From positions 17,864,095-17,928,094 of the forward strand of contig JAOWCC010000936.1 in assembly GCA_030867875.1 (NCBI GenBank): a stretch of 64,000 nucleotides of DNA. The letters run 5' to 3'. Numbering within the stretch: the stretch's first letter is position 1; each line of letters starts with the position of its first letter. The notes beneath the pieces were generated by a model. That model did no database searches. It was given only the letters and a program-made list of their open reading frames with translations, and had not been told where the DNA came from. This DNA is from Actinernus sp. WN-2022 (taxonomy: Eukaryota; Cnidaria; Anthozoa; Actiniaria; Actinernidae). A program made the position numbers and the translations under genes. Positions 22,437-30,480 of the stretch are shown here, piece after piece.

Positions 22437-23969
22437 GTGAGAAGAAGAAGAAGAAAAAAAATTTCCTTTTCACTAAAGACGAGAGACCACGTGACCGTGT
22501 GGCTGCCGAGCGATGCGAGCAACGCTCTACATCCTGACAACCAGCCGGGGGACTATATTGTAGACGTGGACGATCCGATCCTGTTAAAGGAACCTGAATT
22601 ATGGCTGGTGCGTCTATCGTCCATCATGACGCCGGCCTTTCATCCTCCCAAGACGCATCCGCTCATTCAAAAGGATATACCCTATTTTATGGCTTACGAG
22701 ACCCGTGTTCGTGAAACCCCCCATGCCGTCATCAAGACCCTCGAGCTCATCCCCTTGGAGCGTTTCACCACCCTTCCAGAGTTGGTGGACTACATTCAAA
22801 AGGGACCTCTGAAGACCATTAATCATTTACGGCAACCTTTACGCTCCATATTCCTTCACTACTACTACGATTCACACTACGTCGAATTGCGCTACGTTGG
22901 CAATGGGAAGGGAATGCCCGAGTACGGCGTTCCGGCCGACAATGAAGCCCTTCTCTTCTCGCTACCTCTGGCCACGGTGTTAGGCTTGGCCCCTCCCGTA
23001 TTGCATTTGAGGTCTCACAAGATCGAAGGCAAAATACCGCCGCTGACATTCGTCGCCAAACCCCTCCATCCCGTCTACCACCGCTTGACGACCGGAGGCT
23101 TCAACAAGATACGTATATCTTTGAAAGATCATAAAGGAGAATTTACGGCAGGACGTACGGTGCTATCCTTGGATTTGCAACGGCGTGGAAGCATGGGTTC
23201 GCCAGGTCGTGTGATTGTGATTTCTAACACAGACAGTCTAAGGGCTCATCCAGACAATGCCCCGGCCCGATTCACCAGCGACTTTCCCATAGAATACGAT
23301 GTGAAAGCAGGCAGCATGGAAGTAGCCGCGCAAGTCGTCAGTCTCCCTCCGATCCTTTTTAAAATTGAGGCGGAACAACTGTTGAGAGCCTTTGGAATTC
23401 TAGAGTGGGCGCCGACGGCGTCCGACGTGGCTATGGGTATCGGGTATGCCTGGAATGCCATGAGCAGTCCCACGTCAGGATGGGGCACCCCGGAATGGGA
23501 GCTCAAGAGAAACGTGACCGACCACTGTCTGACCTTGACCAAAGAAGTCTACCACGATCCTGAAGAACTGTTGATAGACATTCAATCACAGATCGACACC
23601 GTCATCCGCTACAATGTCACCACGAACAACAACCGTCTCACGTACAAACGCTTCGATGTCGACAGACATTGGGTGGTCGCCCACATGACTCCGGGCAGTT
23701 ACATGATGGAGGAAATTGGGGACTGGATTAACTCCCAAGTGGCGATCCACTTTCGTATGCAGAATGCCTATCCCTCGTCCGGCAATCAGTACAAGTGCAC
23801 CTACAGCATCGCTTCGGACTATGTGGAGAGAATTAAGATCGACAGCCACAGTCTATTAAAACTGGTCGGGTTTTCAGAAGGGGTGGAAGACAAATCGCCT
23901 TTAATGTATACCCGCAAAGATGCCGCCGTGCAGGCGGAATGGACCTCGTCAACATCAAGCTGCACTTGA
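22437..23969 (+). CDS. Candidate minor capsid (penton-like) protein of the Polinton
   Basis: A 510-codon frame starts just after the integrase. Its N-terminus (VTVWLPSDASNALHPDN...GDYIVDVDDPI) has the D/N-x-P-x-D/Y-x-V pattern I associate with a protein family found beside capsid genes in invertebrate Polintons. Two similarly built halves end in PLATVLGLAP (first) and SHSLLKLVGFSEG (second), suggesting an internal duplication. Position and size suit a penton or other vertex/minor capsid role, but no catalytic or diagnostic motif proves it. There is no ATG before about codon 60, so the start is uncertain (non-ATG at 22437, or a small lesion at the 5' end). Confidence 0.55.
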   Translation: MRRRRRKKISFSLKTRDHVTVWLPSDASNALHPDNQPGDYIVDVDDPILLKEPELWLVRLSSIMTPAFHPPKTHPLIQKDIPYFMAYETRVRETPHAVIKTLELIPLERFTTLPELVDYIQKGPLKTINHLRQPLRSIFLHYYYDSHYVELRYVGNGKGMPEYGVPADNEALLFSLPLATVLGLAPPVLHLRSHKIEGKIPPLTFVAKPLHPVYHRLTTGGFNKIRISLKDHKGEFTAGRTVLSLDLQRRGSMGSPGRVIVISNTDSLRAHPDNAPARFTSDFPIEYDVKAGSMEVAAQVVSLPPILFKIEAEQLLRAFGILEWAPTASDVAMGIGYAWNAMSSPTSGWGTPEWELKRNVTDHCLTLTKEVYHDPEELLIDIQSQIDTVIRYNVTTNNNRLTYKRFDVDRHWVVAHMTPGSYMMEEIGDWINSQVAIHFRMQNAYPSSGNQYKCTYSIASDYVERIKIDSHSLLKLVGFSEGVEDKSPLMYTRKDAAVQAEWTSSTSSCT

Positions 23970-24014
23970 GAAAACGAAGAAAACGCGGTCTGAAGTGAAG
24001 GGGAGAAAAAAACG

Positions 24015-24386
24015 ATGAAACCACTACCTAATTTTTCCATCTATAGAGGCGGGGTTCCCGGAAGACGGTTCGGCTCCGGCTTCGGATCTGTGTTGGTCCG
24101 TCGTATGGCCCAGAATGCCAAAAAAGTTATTCCTATGGTGGCGGGAACATTACTGGAAAAAGCCGCCGGGGTAGGAAAATCTATGTTGGAGGGTAAAGAT
24201 GTAGAAGAAGCCGTACGCGATGGCACCATGACGGCGGCCGAAGAATTGAAGAGAAAAGCCCTCCACAGCGTCGACGCCTATACCCGACCGTCTTTTAAGA
24301 AGAAGAAACAAAATTTAACCAAAAAGAAGAAGATCCTTAAAAAAAAAGGAAAAAAATGGGACGGTGCGTACTTTACCTTTGTGTAA
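24015..24386 (+). CDS. Small basic Polinton virion-type protein
   Basis: The ATG at 24015 follows the penton-like gene after 45 bases. The 123-residue product has a Gly/Arg start (RGGVPGRRFGSGFGSVLVRR), an Ala/Val-rich helical middle (KVIPMVAGTLLEKAAGVGK) and a Lys-rich tail (KKKKQNLTKKKKILKKK). A G-x-G...RR..P...G...K layout next to capsid genes is common in invertebrate Polintons. By analogy with adenoviral small core or cement proteins it may bind DNA or the capsid interior. That role is inference. Confidence 0.55.
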   Translation: MKPLPNFSIYRGGVPGRRFGSGFGSVLVRRMAQNAKKVIPMVAGTLLEKAAGVGKSMLEGKDVEEAVRDGTMTAAEELKRKALHSVDAYTRPSFKKKKQNLTKKKKILKKKGKKWDGAYFTFV

Positions 24387-24475
24387 GGAGAAAAAAAGAA
24401 AAGAAAAGAAAAGAAGAAGAAGATACACAAGCAACAGGACATTTTTGATAGCGACTCAGATTAGAGTAGAGACCC

Positions 24476-24483
24476 TATAAATA
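24476..24483 (+). promoter_or_regulatory. TATA box upstream of the capsid-protein gene
   Basis: CTATAAATACACCCC lies 77 bases upstream of the ATG at 24560 and follows an AG-rich spacer after the preceding gene. It is the clearest plus-strand TATA element in the region. Confidence 0.6.
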
Positions 24484-24559
24484 CACCCCACCCTCTAGAG
24501 GAGTCCCATCATATCCACCCCAACCCGCGGTGCGTCAGAAAAAAACACTCGAGACCACT

Positions 24560-25927
24560 ATGCCAAAACGTAAACGCGCCGATGACGATGGCGACAGCGA
24601 TGTCGAAGTGTCTACCACACCTCCCGTGGTGGAAAAGCAAAAGACCGAATACGTCAGTCTTCCACAAGTCACCGAGCTCTTCAATGAAGAACCTGTGGAG
24701 ACGACGTACAAGAATTCTCGGCTCAGACCCTACACCCCTCACAATGATTCCTGGACTCCTCTGTCCTTCGTCATCGACCCCTTCAACGATTTCCGCGATC
24801 TGACTCTACTGGAAATGCATATGGACTTTAAAGTGGTGGACTCTGCGGGGCAACCTATGGCGGGTAAAAAAGTAGCTTTGGTCAATAACTTTGCCCATGC
24901 CCAAATCGCCTCCATCGACTTTCAGTTGAATGGGACCAGCGTCGAGGAAATAACAGACTGCTATGCGTACAAGGCCTATTTGAGAAACATATTGAACTTC
25001 ACCAAAGCCCAGAAGAAGAGCGGTCTGTCCTTGGAGGGGTGGTATGGCGATACCCCATCCGCCATGGATGAAACGGATCCTATCACCGATCCTACCGTCA
25101 GCCCCACTTTGGCCAAACGTGCCAAGTTTGTTAACAACGGACCCAACGTGCATGTGGAATTTCAACCCAGTCTGGACATTCTGGGGTCCAACCGTCTCCT
25201 GCCCCCCGGAGTGGGCATCAGCATCCACGTGCGATTTAATAGCGACGCCTTTTGTCTGATGAACGGCGAGACTGGGGTGACCGAAAAGGGTGCGAAAATC
25301 GTACGGACCAATGCTGAAATTTGGATCCGCGAAGTCGAATTGAGCGAAATACTACACACAAGAATCGAAGCCAGACAGTATCAGAACCATGAGACCATTC
25401 ATTTCCCCCTGACCACCATCAAACCCGTGGTCCGTGTCGGCATGCAGGGGTTGAATGAATTGAGGCTCAACAATGTGTTTCTAGGAGGTTCTCCACAAAA
25501 AGTGACTATGGTGTTTGTCGCTCAAGATGCCTACAGCGGGGCCTACGATAAAAACTATTGCAATTTCAAACATCACGCCATCCAATCCGTCCAGTTTATG
25601 AGAGACAACCGCGAAGAACTTCTGCCCCGCATCACCTTCAAATACCCTGCTCTGTCCGAAATTCTGGCCATGATGTACCGCGCCACGGGCAATCTGTGGT
25701 ACGGTCCAAGTAATGGTATCAGGATCGAAGACATCAAGAGGGGATTCTGCATCATCCAGGTCGACTTCAGCCGTGATGGTGGCGGCAATAATGACGGGAT
25801 CATCGACTGCCTCATAAAATTCAAAACCCCTCTGGCCGAGAATATAAAAGTGATCTTCCTTCCCGAGTATAAAAACGTGGTGGACATTGACCGTAGAAAA
25901 CAAGTGACGCTCCGCACCAACTACTGA
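24560..25927 (+). CDS. Candidate major capsid (hexon-like) protein of the Polinton
   Basis: The start is ATG 24560 (MPKRKRADDDGDSDVEVS), giving 455 residues; the frame is open a little further upstream but without ATG. The body alternates beta-like strands: LSFVIDPFNDFRDLTLLEM, VALVNNFAHAQIASIDFQLNG, YAYKAYLRNILNF, GRLL-type segments and IHVRFNSDAFCLM. It resembles proteins labelled 'F54H12.2-like' in invertebrate genomes, which I take to be capsid proteins of this element class. The gene lies directly 5' of the protease, the same hexon-protease order as in adenoviruses. The double-jelly-roll assignment is inference and needs structure prediction. The basic N-terminus could act as a nuclear localisation signal. 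Intact. Confidence 0.7.
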   Translation: MPKRKRADDDGDSDVEVSTTPPVVEKQKTEYVSLPQVTELFNEEPVETTYKNSRLRPYTPHNDSWTPLSFVIDPFNDFRDLTLLEMHMDFKVVDSAGQPMAGKKVALVNNFAHAQIASIDFQLNGTSVEEITDCYAYKAYLRNILNFTKAQKKSGLSLEGWYGDTPSAMDETDPITDPTVSPTLAKRAKFVNNGPNVHVEFQPSLDILGSNRLLPPGVGISIHVRFNSDAFCLMNGETGVTEKGAKIVRTNAEIWIREVELSEILHTRIEARQYQNHETIHFPLTTIKPVVRVGMQGLNELRLNNVFLGGSPQKVTMVFVAQDAYSGAYDKNYCNFKHHAIQSVQFMRDNREELLPRITFKYPALSEILAMMYRATGNLWYGPSNGIRIEDIKRGFCIIQVDFSRDGGGNNDGIIDCLIKFKTPLAENIKVIFLPEYKNVVDIDRRKQVTLRTNY

Positions 25928-25949
25928 GCTTCCCCCACACACACACAAC

Positions 25950-26561
25950 ATGCCCGCCACGACCCCCGTCGACAAGCTATTGGGGGCCGACCTGTTTAAG
26001 GGATTGTCGGACAGCGATCTGAACACTATCGCCCGAGCACAGCCTCGCCTGTTCCAACGCCAATTTCTAGGTGTTTTCTCCATAGACACGATGCCAAAAC
26101 AAATACGACACTACCCTGCCGGTCTGATTAGCAACACAGACACGTCTGAAGGTCCGGGGGTGCATTGGATCGCCATGTTTTTTAAGAATTCCCATCACCC
26201 CGTGGAGTTCTTCGACAGTTTTGGGGAATTACCCGGACATTACGGTAGCGGTTTTGTACAATGTATGAAGACCCTCGGCAATGGAGACATTCTCTACAAC
26301 GACCGCAGACTTCAAGCCAACACCTCGGCCGTGTGTGGACACCATTGTCTTTTCTACCTGGACCGACGCATGCGGAATAAAAGACCGATGCAAGACATTA
26401 TCGATTCCTACCCCGGAAGAGGGTATACAGACAATGACTTTAAAGTATGTTCTTATGTATGCCGTCGCATGATTAAAGAACGCATCCGTAAAATAAAACG
26501 ACGGAGACAATTGTTAAGTCAAGTTTGTCAGAGCCGTGCTTGTGCACGTCGTGTTTGTTAA
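25950..26561 (+). CDS. pro: Adenain-like maturation cysteine protease (peptidase family C5 type)
   Basis: It processes capsid and core precursors during virion maturation. The 203-residue protein starts at ATG 25950, 22 bases after the capsid gene. Catalytic residues are visible in family order: His72 (GVHWIAMFF), Asp89 (FFDSFGELPG), Gln122 and Cys129 (LQANTSAVCGHHCLFYL). The Gln-to-Cys spacing of seven fits the adenain oxyanion-hole arrangement. The length is close to that of adenoviral proteases. The basic C-terminus (RIRKIKRRRQ) may help DNA or cofactor binding. Intact. Confidence 0.93.
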   Translation: MPATTPVDKLLGADLFKGLSDSDLNTIARAQPRLFQRQFLGVFSIDTMPKQIRHYPAGLISNTDTSEGPGVHWIAMFFKNSHHPVEFFDSFGELPGHYGSGFVQCMKTLGNGDILYNDRRLQANTSAVCGHHCLFYLDRRMRNKRPMQDIIDSYPGRGYTDNDFKVCSYVCRRMIKERIRKIKRRRQLLSQVCQSRACARRVC

Positions 26562-26633
26562 ATAACTTAGTCTTAGGGTGGTCGAAAAAAACGAATAAAA
26601 GCCTGTGAACACTTCCATCCTGTGTCAGTCATT

Positions 26634-27430
26634 ATGGGAGAACCTCTAAAGTCACCCCGCTTTGATCCCCGCTTCCACGTCCCCTCGAACATCACGATCG
26701 TGGGCCCGACGATGAGCGGTAAGACGACGCTCACGCTAGAGCTGATACGTCAGCGTAAAGATGCGTTTCAAAAATACATACCTCATGTCGTCTACTGTTA
26801 TGGCGAATGGCAGCCTGGTTTTGAGGGGTTGAAAAAACAAGGTGACGATGGTCGAGGGGCTTCCTGAAAACATTTACGATTACACGGGAGGTGATACCGG
26901 TCGCAGGGGAGGGCACGTTACTCGTTCTAGACGATCTCATGCAAGAAAGCGGAAGCAGCGGTATGATAGAAAAATTGTTTACAGGTGGGACCCATCATCG
27001 GAACATTACCACTATTTTATTAACGCAAAACATGTTTCCCCGAGGAAAACATTCGCGGACCATGAGTCTCAACACACAGTATGTCATCATGTTTAACAAC
27101 TCTCGTGACCGGTTGCAGTTGACCAATCTGATCCGGCAAGCGTTTCCCCGAGAACAAGCTCGCGTGCAAGAAGCTTTTCACGACGCTACGAAAGGGAGGT
27201 CTCAGAGTGCAGAGTATAAGTACATGTTGTTTGACTTTACGCAACATACAGACGATGCCTACCGGCTTTGCGGGAACATATTACTTTCCGACCTCGACTA
27301 CCAAGTTATTTGGCTGCCTAAGGGAAAAAAACAGATGAGCGCTCCTTCAGGATGGGATGCTGGAGAGATTGTGCCAACTCTGCTGAACGATGCGGTGGAG
27401 CGGCTATGCTCAGCGGACAGGTGTCTGTCG
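26634..27430 (+). pseudogene. Packaging ATPase (FtsK/HerA type) with two frameshifts
   Basis: It drives genome packaging. The ATG at 26634 begins MGEPLKSPRFDPRF; Walker A GPTMSGKT is at 26703-26726, followed by VVYCYGEWQPGF. Near 26840 the frame shifts by one (next segment VEGLPENI). Near 26880 it shifts again into the frame carrying Walker B LLVLDDLM (26918-26941) and the conserved downstream part (GGTHHRNITTILLTQN, MFNNSRDRLQLTNLIRQAF). Both nucleotide-binding motifs are present but in different frames, so no full-length enzyme can be made from the DNA as given. The last frame stays open to 27715 through Pro-rich sequence, and the true end is probably near 27400-27430. Confidence 0.88.
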
Positions 27431-27773
27431 CCAACCAACTGGTGGGTGAAGTTCAGGACACTCTATAAACCATCATCCGCTCCAACCCCGCCTCGCCCTC
27501 TATTACCACCACCGCCGCCGCCGCCACCCCTTCTCCCATCACCATCTCCAATTATGAAGACACCTTGTCCCCTATCGCACAAGATACCGATCCGCATACG
27601 GCCCAACTCCAAAGGGATTTTGAACGGGTCCTCGCGAATGCGAGGCTACCCGCCACCAGCGCCACCAGCACACCACAGCCAACTCGGTCGCCGACACAGC
27701 CCTTGGCAGACCTGATCAATGACACGTACGCTTCCTTGCCGGAGACTTCCCCGCGACCTCTTCCTCCTCCAAG

Positions 27774-27809
<36 letters not shown>

Positions 27810-28506
27810 GACCTTGCCAACACCGTCCGCCGACACAGACTCACAGGTGCGTCGGCTAGTGACCGGTTTTCTCGATCAGCAGGTGCCTTTGGATAACTCG
27901 GGCGATCCTACAAACACCCTGTCCTTAAACGCCCTGATAGAACAATCGGATGACCTCAATAGAATGATTCACAACACCAACCCAAGACTGGAAGATTCTG
28001 TTCGACGGCGTCTTCAAGCGCGACTGCATCAAATTGAAGACCGTATTAATGCCGCGATCGTAGAGCACCGACATCCCGCCCGCAACGATAACGATTACAC
28101 TCATGTTCAAGGAGAGAACACCCATCGCATGTCGAGCGGGTCCGTACGTCGAGACTTGGGGCAAGGAGATCATCAAACCATCACCAGCACACGCACCACG
28201 ACGACGGTGCGGAAAGGACAACAGCCGGTCGTGGAACGTCAATCGGAAAGCTTGTCCATGCCTGGGCCGAGCAACAGGTCTTCTGTCCGCCGCCGCAGAA
28301 GAAGAGCCAGGAGGAGGAGCACCAGTAGCGAGGGCTCCGCCACAGTCACAGGCAGCAATGCCCGTAGGGGACGCGGGCACCCTTGGGTGAATGCCGTTAT
28401 ACGTGAGATCATTGCCAAGAATAATAAACTGAAACGGTTTGGCAATGCTGTCAAAAATAGTGCGAAGAGACAAGCGGATTTAGAAAGAAAACTAGGATAT
28501 AAATAG
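27406..28506 (+). CDS. Poly-Q and Arg-rich Polinton protein of unknown function, one in-frame stop
   Basis: One frame runs from ATG 27406 (MLSGQVSVANQLVGEVQDTL) to 28506. It is interrupted by TAA at 27466 and reopens with a Pro/Thr/Ala-rich stretch, a Gln run of 12 (CAA repeat, 27775-27809), a helical middle with repeated Arg (DSVRRRLQARLHQIEDRIN) and a strongly basic block (RRRRRRARRRST). The C-terminal helix ends RQADLERKLGYK. If the stop is an error or lesion, the product is about 366 residues; otherwise translation could begin only inside the second part. It may be a core or scaffold protein; this is inference from charge and position before the basic-peptide cluster. Confidence 0.55.
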
Positions 28507-28540
28507 AACGTCATTTCCACCTAGCCTCCCCAGTGTCGCT

Positions 28541-28762
28541 ATGGCTAACACACGAGGCGGTCGACGTAAAAGTGTGGTGGGTGGAAAAAGAAGAAGAAGG
28601 AAACGTCGGCGTCGTGGAAGAGGGGTTAAAGACTTCATCAAGAATAAAGCGATCAGCTATGCTGCCGACAGTGCCGGGTCTGCCCTCAGATCTATTCTAG
28701 CCAAATCCAAGCATGCAAAATATGCTCTTAAATTCGTTCGCGAGCTGATGAAAAAACTATAA
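28541..28762 (+). CDS. Basic peptide 1 (core-protein-like)
   Basis: Starts at ATG 28541, 73 residues. An Arg/Lys/Gly N-terminus (GGKRRRRKRRRRGRG) is followed by a helical segment (ISYAADSAGSALRSILAK) and a Lys-rich end. A TATAAATAG element lies about 40 bases upstream, at the end of the previous gene. It is the first of four consecutive very basic small proteins. By charge it should bind nucleic acid, like protamine-like core proteins of adenovirus-type virions; the function is inferred. Confidence 0.6.
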   Translation: MANTRGGRRKSVVGGKRRRRKRRRRGRGVKDFIKNKAISYAADSAGSALRSILAKSKHAKYALKFVRELMKKL

Positions 28763-28803
28763 AGGCTGCAGGGGTGGTTCATACCCTCATCTTCAGAAAC
28801 ATC

Positions 28804-29019
28804 ATGGCTCGGCCTCGCAAACGTTCCAACAGCAGAAGAAGAAAACGAAGTCGTCGACGGCAGCGGGGCCGTAGTTTCAGCTTAGCCGGCAATCTACACG
28901 CACTTTCGATGCGATTACGGAACCCTGCCACGGTTAAGAAAGGCCGTAAAAAAATAGCCAAGTATAAAGCCCTTTACCGTCTCTTCAAAAAAAAAAAAAA
29001 AAACGCACATCCCCTCTAG
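28804..29019 (+). CDS. Basic peptide 2 (core-protein-like)
   Basis: The start is ATG 28804 (MARPRKRSNSRRRKRSRRRQ), preferred over an upstream non-ATG opening. 71 residues: an Arg/Ser block, a short helix (SLAGNLHALSMRL), then a Lys-rich tail encoded by an A run. TATAAAGGCTGCAGGGG lies about 45 bases upstream. Confidence 0.6.
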   Translation: MARPRKRSNSRRRKRSRRRQRGRSFSLAGNLHALSMRLRNPATVKKGRKKIAKYKALYRLFKKKKKNAHPL

Positions 29020-29064
29020 TCCACAACATTCACCACCACCACCACTACTACAACGTCCACCATC

Positions 29065-29247
29065 ATGGTCCGTCGTAAATCCGGTGGTCGTCGTCCGAGA
29101 AAGAAAAAAAGTCTCCTTAAACGTCGTCGTACTGTAGGGGGTCGAAAGAAAAGAGGAAGAAAAAGAAGAAGTCGAAAAGGAGGTGGACTTATTTTGGGAA
29201 ACAAGTCGCCGTTTCGAGGCATCCCTATTCTAGGGGATATAGTATAG
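29065..29247 (+). CDS. Basic peptide 3 (core-protein-like)
   Basis: Starts at ATG 29065 in a good initiation context (CCACCATCATGG). 60 residues, with Arg/Lys/Gly over the first ~42 and a hydrophobic end (GGGLILGNKSPFRGIPILGD). The design (a long basic arm plus a short Gly/hydrophobic tail) is close to protamine-like viral core peptides. Confidence 0.6.
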   Translation: MVRRKSGGRRPRKKKSLLKRRRTVGGRKKRGRKRRSRKGGGLILGNKSPFRGIPILGDIV

Positions 29248-29254
29248 GCTACAC

Positions 29255-29262
29255 TATAAAAA
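29255..29262 (+). promoter_or_regulatory. TATA box plus CTGCAGGG element upstream of basic peptide 4
   Basis: TATAAAAAGACCTGCAGGG begins at 29255, 48 bases before the ATG at 29303. The same arrangement, TATAAAGGCTGCAGGGG, begins at 28758 upstream of basic peptide 2. The shared CTGCAGGG downstream of a TATA box in two neighbouring genes suggests a common late-type core promoter. Confidence 0.5.
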
Positions 29263-29302
29263 GACCTGCAGGGTCTCTAAAAAAAACACATATCCCAACA
29301 GC

Positions 29303-29461
29303 ATGGCGAGAGGAGGAGGAAGAAGAAGAAGAAGGAAAAGCCGTCGTAAAACAAAAGGCAGCTCTTTATTTTCGAAAAAGACGTGTTCCCCCACCATGTG
29401 GGAGGTAGTCTACGCAGCCCACCGCCATTCATCACCGTCGCGGGAAGACCCGTCTATCTAA
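29303..29461 (+). CDS. Basic peptide 4 (52 residues)
   Basis: The ATG at 29303 opens MARGGGRRRRRKSRRKTKGSS, then SLFSKKTCSPTMWEVVYAAH, and ends EDPSI with TAA at 29459-29461. It continues the series of Arg-rich peptides, has its own TATA-like element 48 bases upstream and is followed after 47 bases by the 136-residue gene. The frame is short, but its position and composition match its neighbours. Confidence 0.5.
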   Translation: MARGGGRRRRRKSRRKTKGSSLFSKKTCSPTMWEVVYAAHRHSSPSREDPSI

Positions 29462-29508
29462 ACAAGTTGGAAAGAAAGAAGAAGACGAAAAAGAGACCTT
29501 GAAAAACA

Positions 29509-29919
29509 ATGGCTCGGATAAAAACGCATAGATCCAAACGTTTGTACAAGCACCGGGTCTTTTTAGAGGCCATGGCCCATGGTAACAAGCATCAGTGTCA
29601 TAAGCTAGCCCTGCATGCCTCGCCCGAACAAATTACAGCTTGTGGTGAAGTGGTGCACAACTTTCTTGGAGGCAACACCCCTGCGGTCCATCGCAGCATC
29701 CTCGATGACATCAAACAGAACAAACCTCACATTACCAAGGCTTTGCGAATCTTGGGGAATCCCAATCAATCGGCCCAGCGTCGTCAACGTGCCCTCCGAC
29801 AACGTGGCGGGGGTGTGGGGGCTGTTGTAGGCATGCTGGCCTCTTCCATTCTTCCCATGATTTTAAAACCCATTTTCAAAACCATCAAGGCTAAAATCAA
29901 TAAATCTAGACAGAAGTAA
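29509..29919 (+). CDS. 136-residue Polinton structural protein candidate
   Basis: ATG 29509. Basic N-terminus (MARIKTHRSKRLYKHRVF), a conserved-looking central helical region (HKLALHASPEQITACGEVV, HNFLGGNTPAVHRSILDDIK), then an Arg/Gly hinge (RQRALRQRGGGVGAVVG) and a hydrophobic/amphipathic end (MLASSILPMILKPIFK). Similar small proteins recur beside capsid genes in invertebrate Polintons. The amphipathic C-terminus would suit an internal capsid or membrane-active role, like adenoviral cement proteins; this is inference. Confidence 0.55.
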   Translation: MARIKTHRSKRLYKHRVFLEAMAHGNKHQCHKLALHASPEQITACGEVVHNFLGGNTPAVHRSILDDIKQNKPHITKALRILGNPNQSAQRRQRALRQRGGGVGAVVGMLASSILPMILKPIFKTIKAKINKSRQK

Positions 29920-29982
29920 AAAATGAGACCGTTCCCCATTCGCCCAAGAAAAAAGAGATAAATACGCCGTGGGATTCGAGAG

Positions 29983-30480
29983 ATGAAGTACAATGAGCGT
30001 GCCTACGTAGTTCCTGAAAAAAATATGGGGGATGTACAGTCTGTCGAGAGTCCTCTGGACCAAACAGGCGGTGGTGGAGCGAATGCCAACCGTATGGCCA
30101 AAGTAGCTGCTATTCTACAAGAAGAACGACAAACGCCTTACACCAGCAATCTGGTGGACACCAACGACAACATCCACCGTATTTTAAACAGCAAGATCAA
30201 TCCTGCAATCAAGATCAACATGTTTGAAAACATGCTCAAACGTTATCGTAAACTTATGGGCGACTCACGCGACTGGCAGAAAAATAATACCGCGACCGCC
30301 GGCATCCCACAACAACAACAAGAAGATTCGTCGCTTCCTCCTCTGCCGTCGCCCCCCGTAGGACACCTGAATCGTCTACTGTTTTTTTTTATTTCTGACA
30401 CTTTAGCATACATGTTTTTTTGTTTTGCTTTCTTAAAAATTTACAGCAGTAAGAGTCTCGCCATTCATCAGGCGTTCTAG
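29983..30480 (+). CDS. 165-residue plus-strand protein at the convergence point
   Basis: ATG 29983 with a GATAAATAC TATA-like element about 26 bases upstream. The first ~110 residues look genuine (ILQEERQTPYTSNLVDTND, NMFENMLKRYRKLMGDSRDW), followed by QQQQ and Pro-rich sequence. The last ~35 residues (RLLFFFISDTLAYMFF) arise from a T run that doubles as the poly(A) region of the opposing minus-strand genes, so the true C-terminus may be earlier. It overlaps the 3' end of the minus-strand Pro-rich gene by 48 bases. Unknown function. Confidence 0.5.
   Translation: MKYNERAYVVPEKNMGDVQSVESPLDQTGGGGANANRMAKVAAILQEERQTPYTSNLVDTNDNIHRILNSKINPAIKINMFENMLKRYRKLMGDSRDWQKNNTATAGIPQQQQEDSSLPPLPSPPVGHLNRLLFFFISDTLAYMFFCFAFLKIYSSKSLAIHQAF
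30388..30393 (-). terminator. Poly(A) signal for the minus-strand gene cluster
   Basis: AATAAA on the minus strand, 40 bases beyond the stop codon at 30433 of the Pro-rich gene and inside a T run on the plus strand. It is placed as expected for cleavage and polyadenylation of the minus-strand transcripts. Confidence 0.55.

Noticed and set aside
25481..26089. 202-codon minus-strand frame across the capsid and protease genes
   Set aside because: Antisense to two intact plus-strand genes, no domain, caused by codon bias.
27552..27836. Minus-strand frame with a run of Cys
   Set aside because: The Cys run is the other-strand reading of the CAA (Gln) repeat.
27925..28473. 182-codon minus-strand frame
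   Set aside because: Antisense to the poly-Q/Arg-rich gene; Ala/Arg-rich composition is a mirror of the plus strand.
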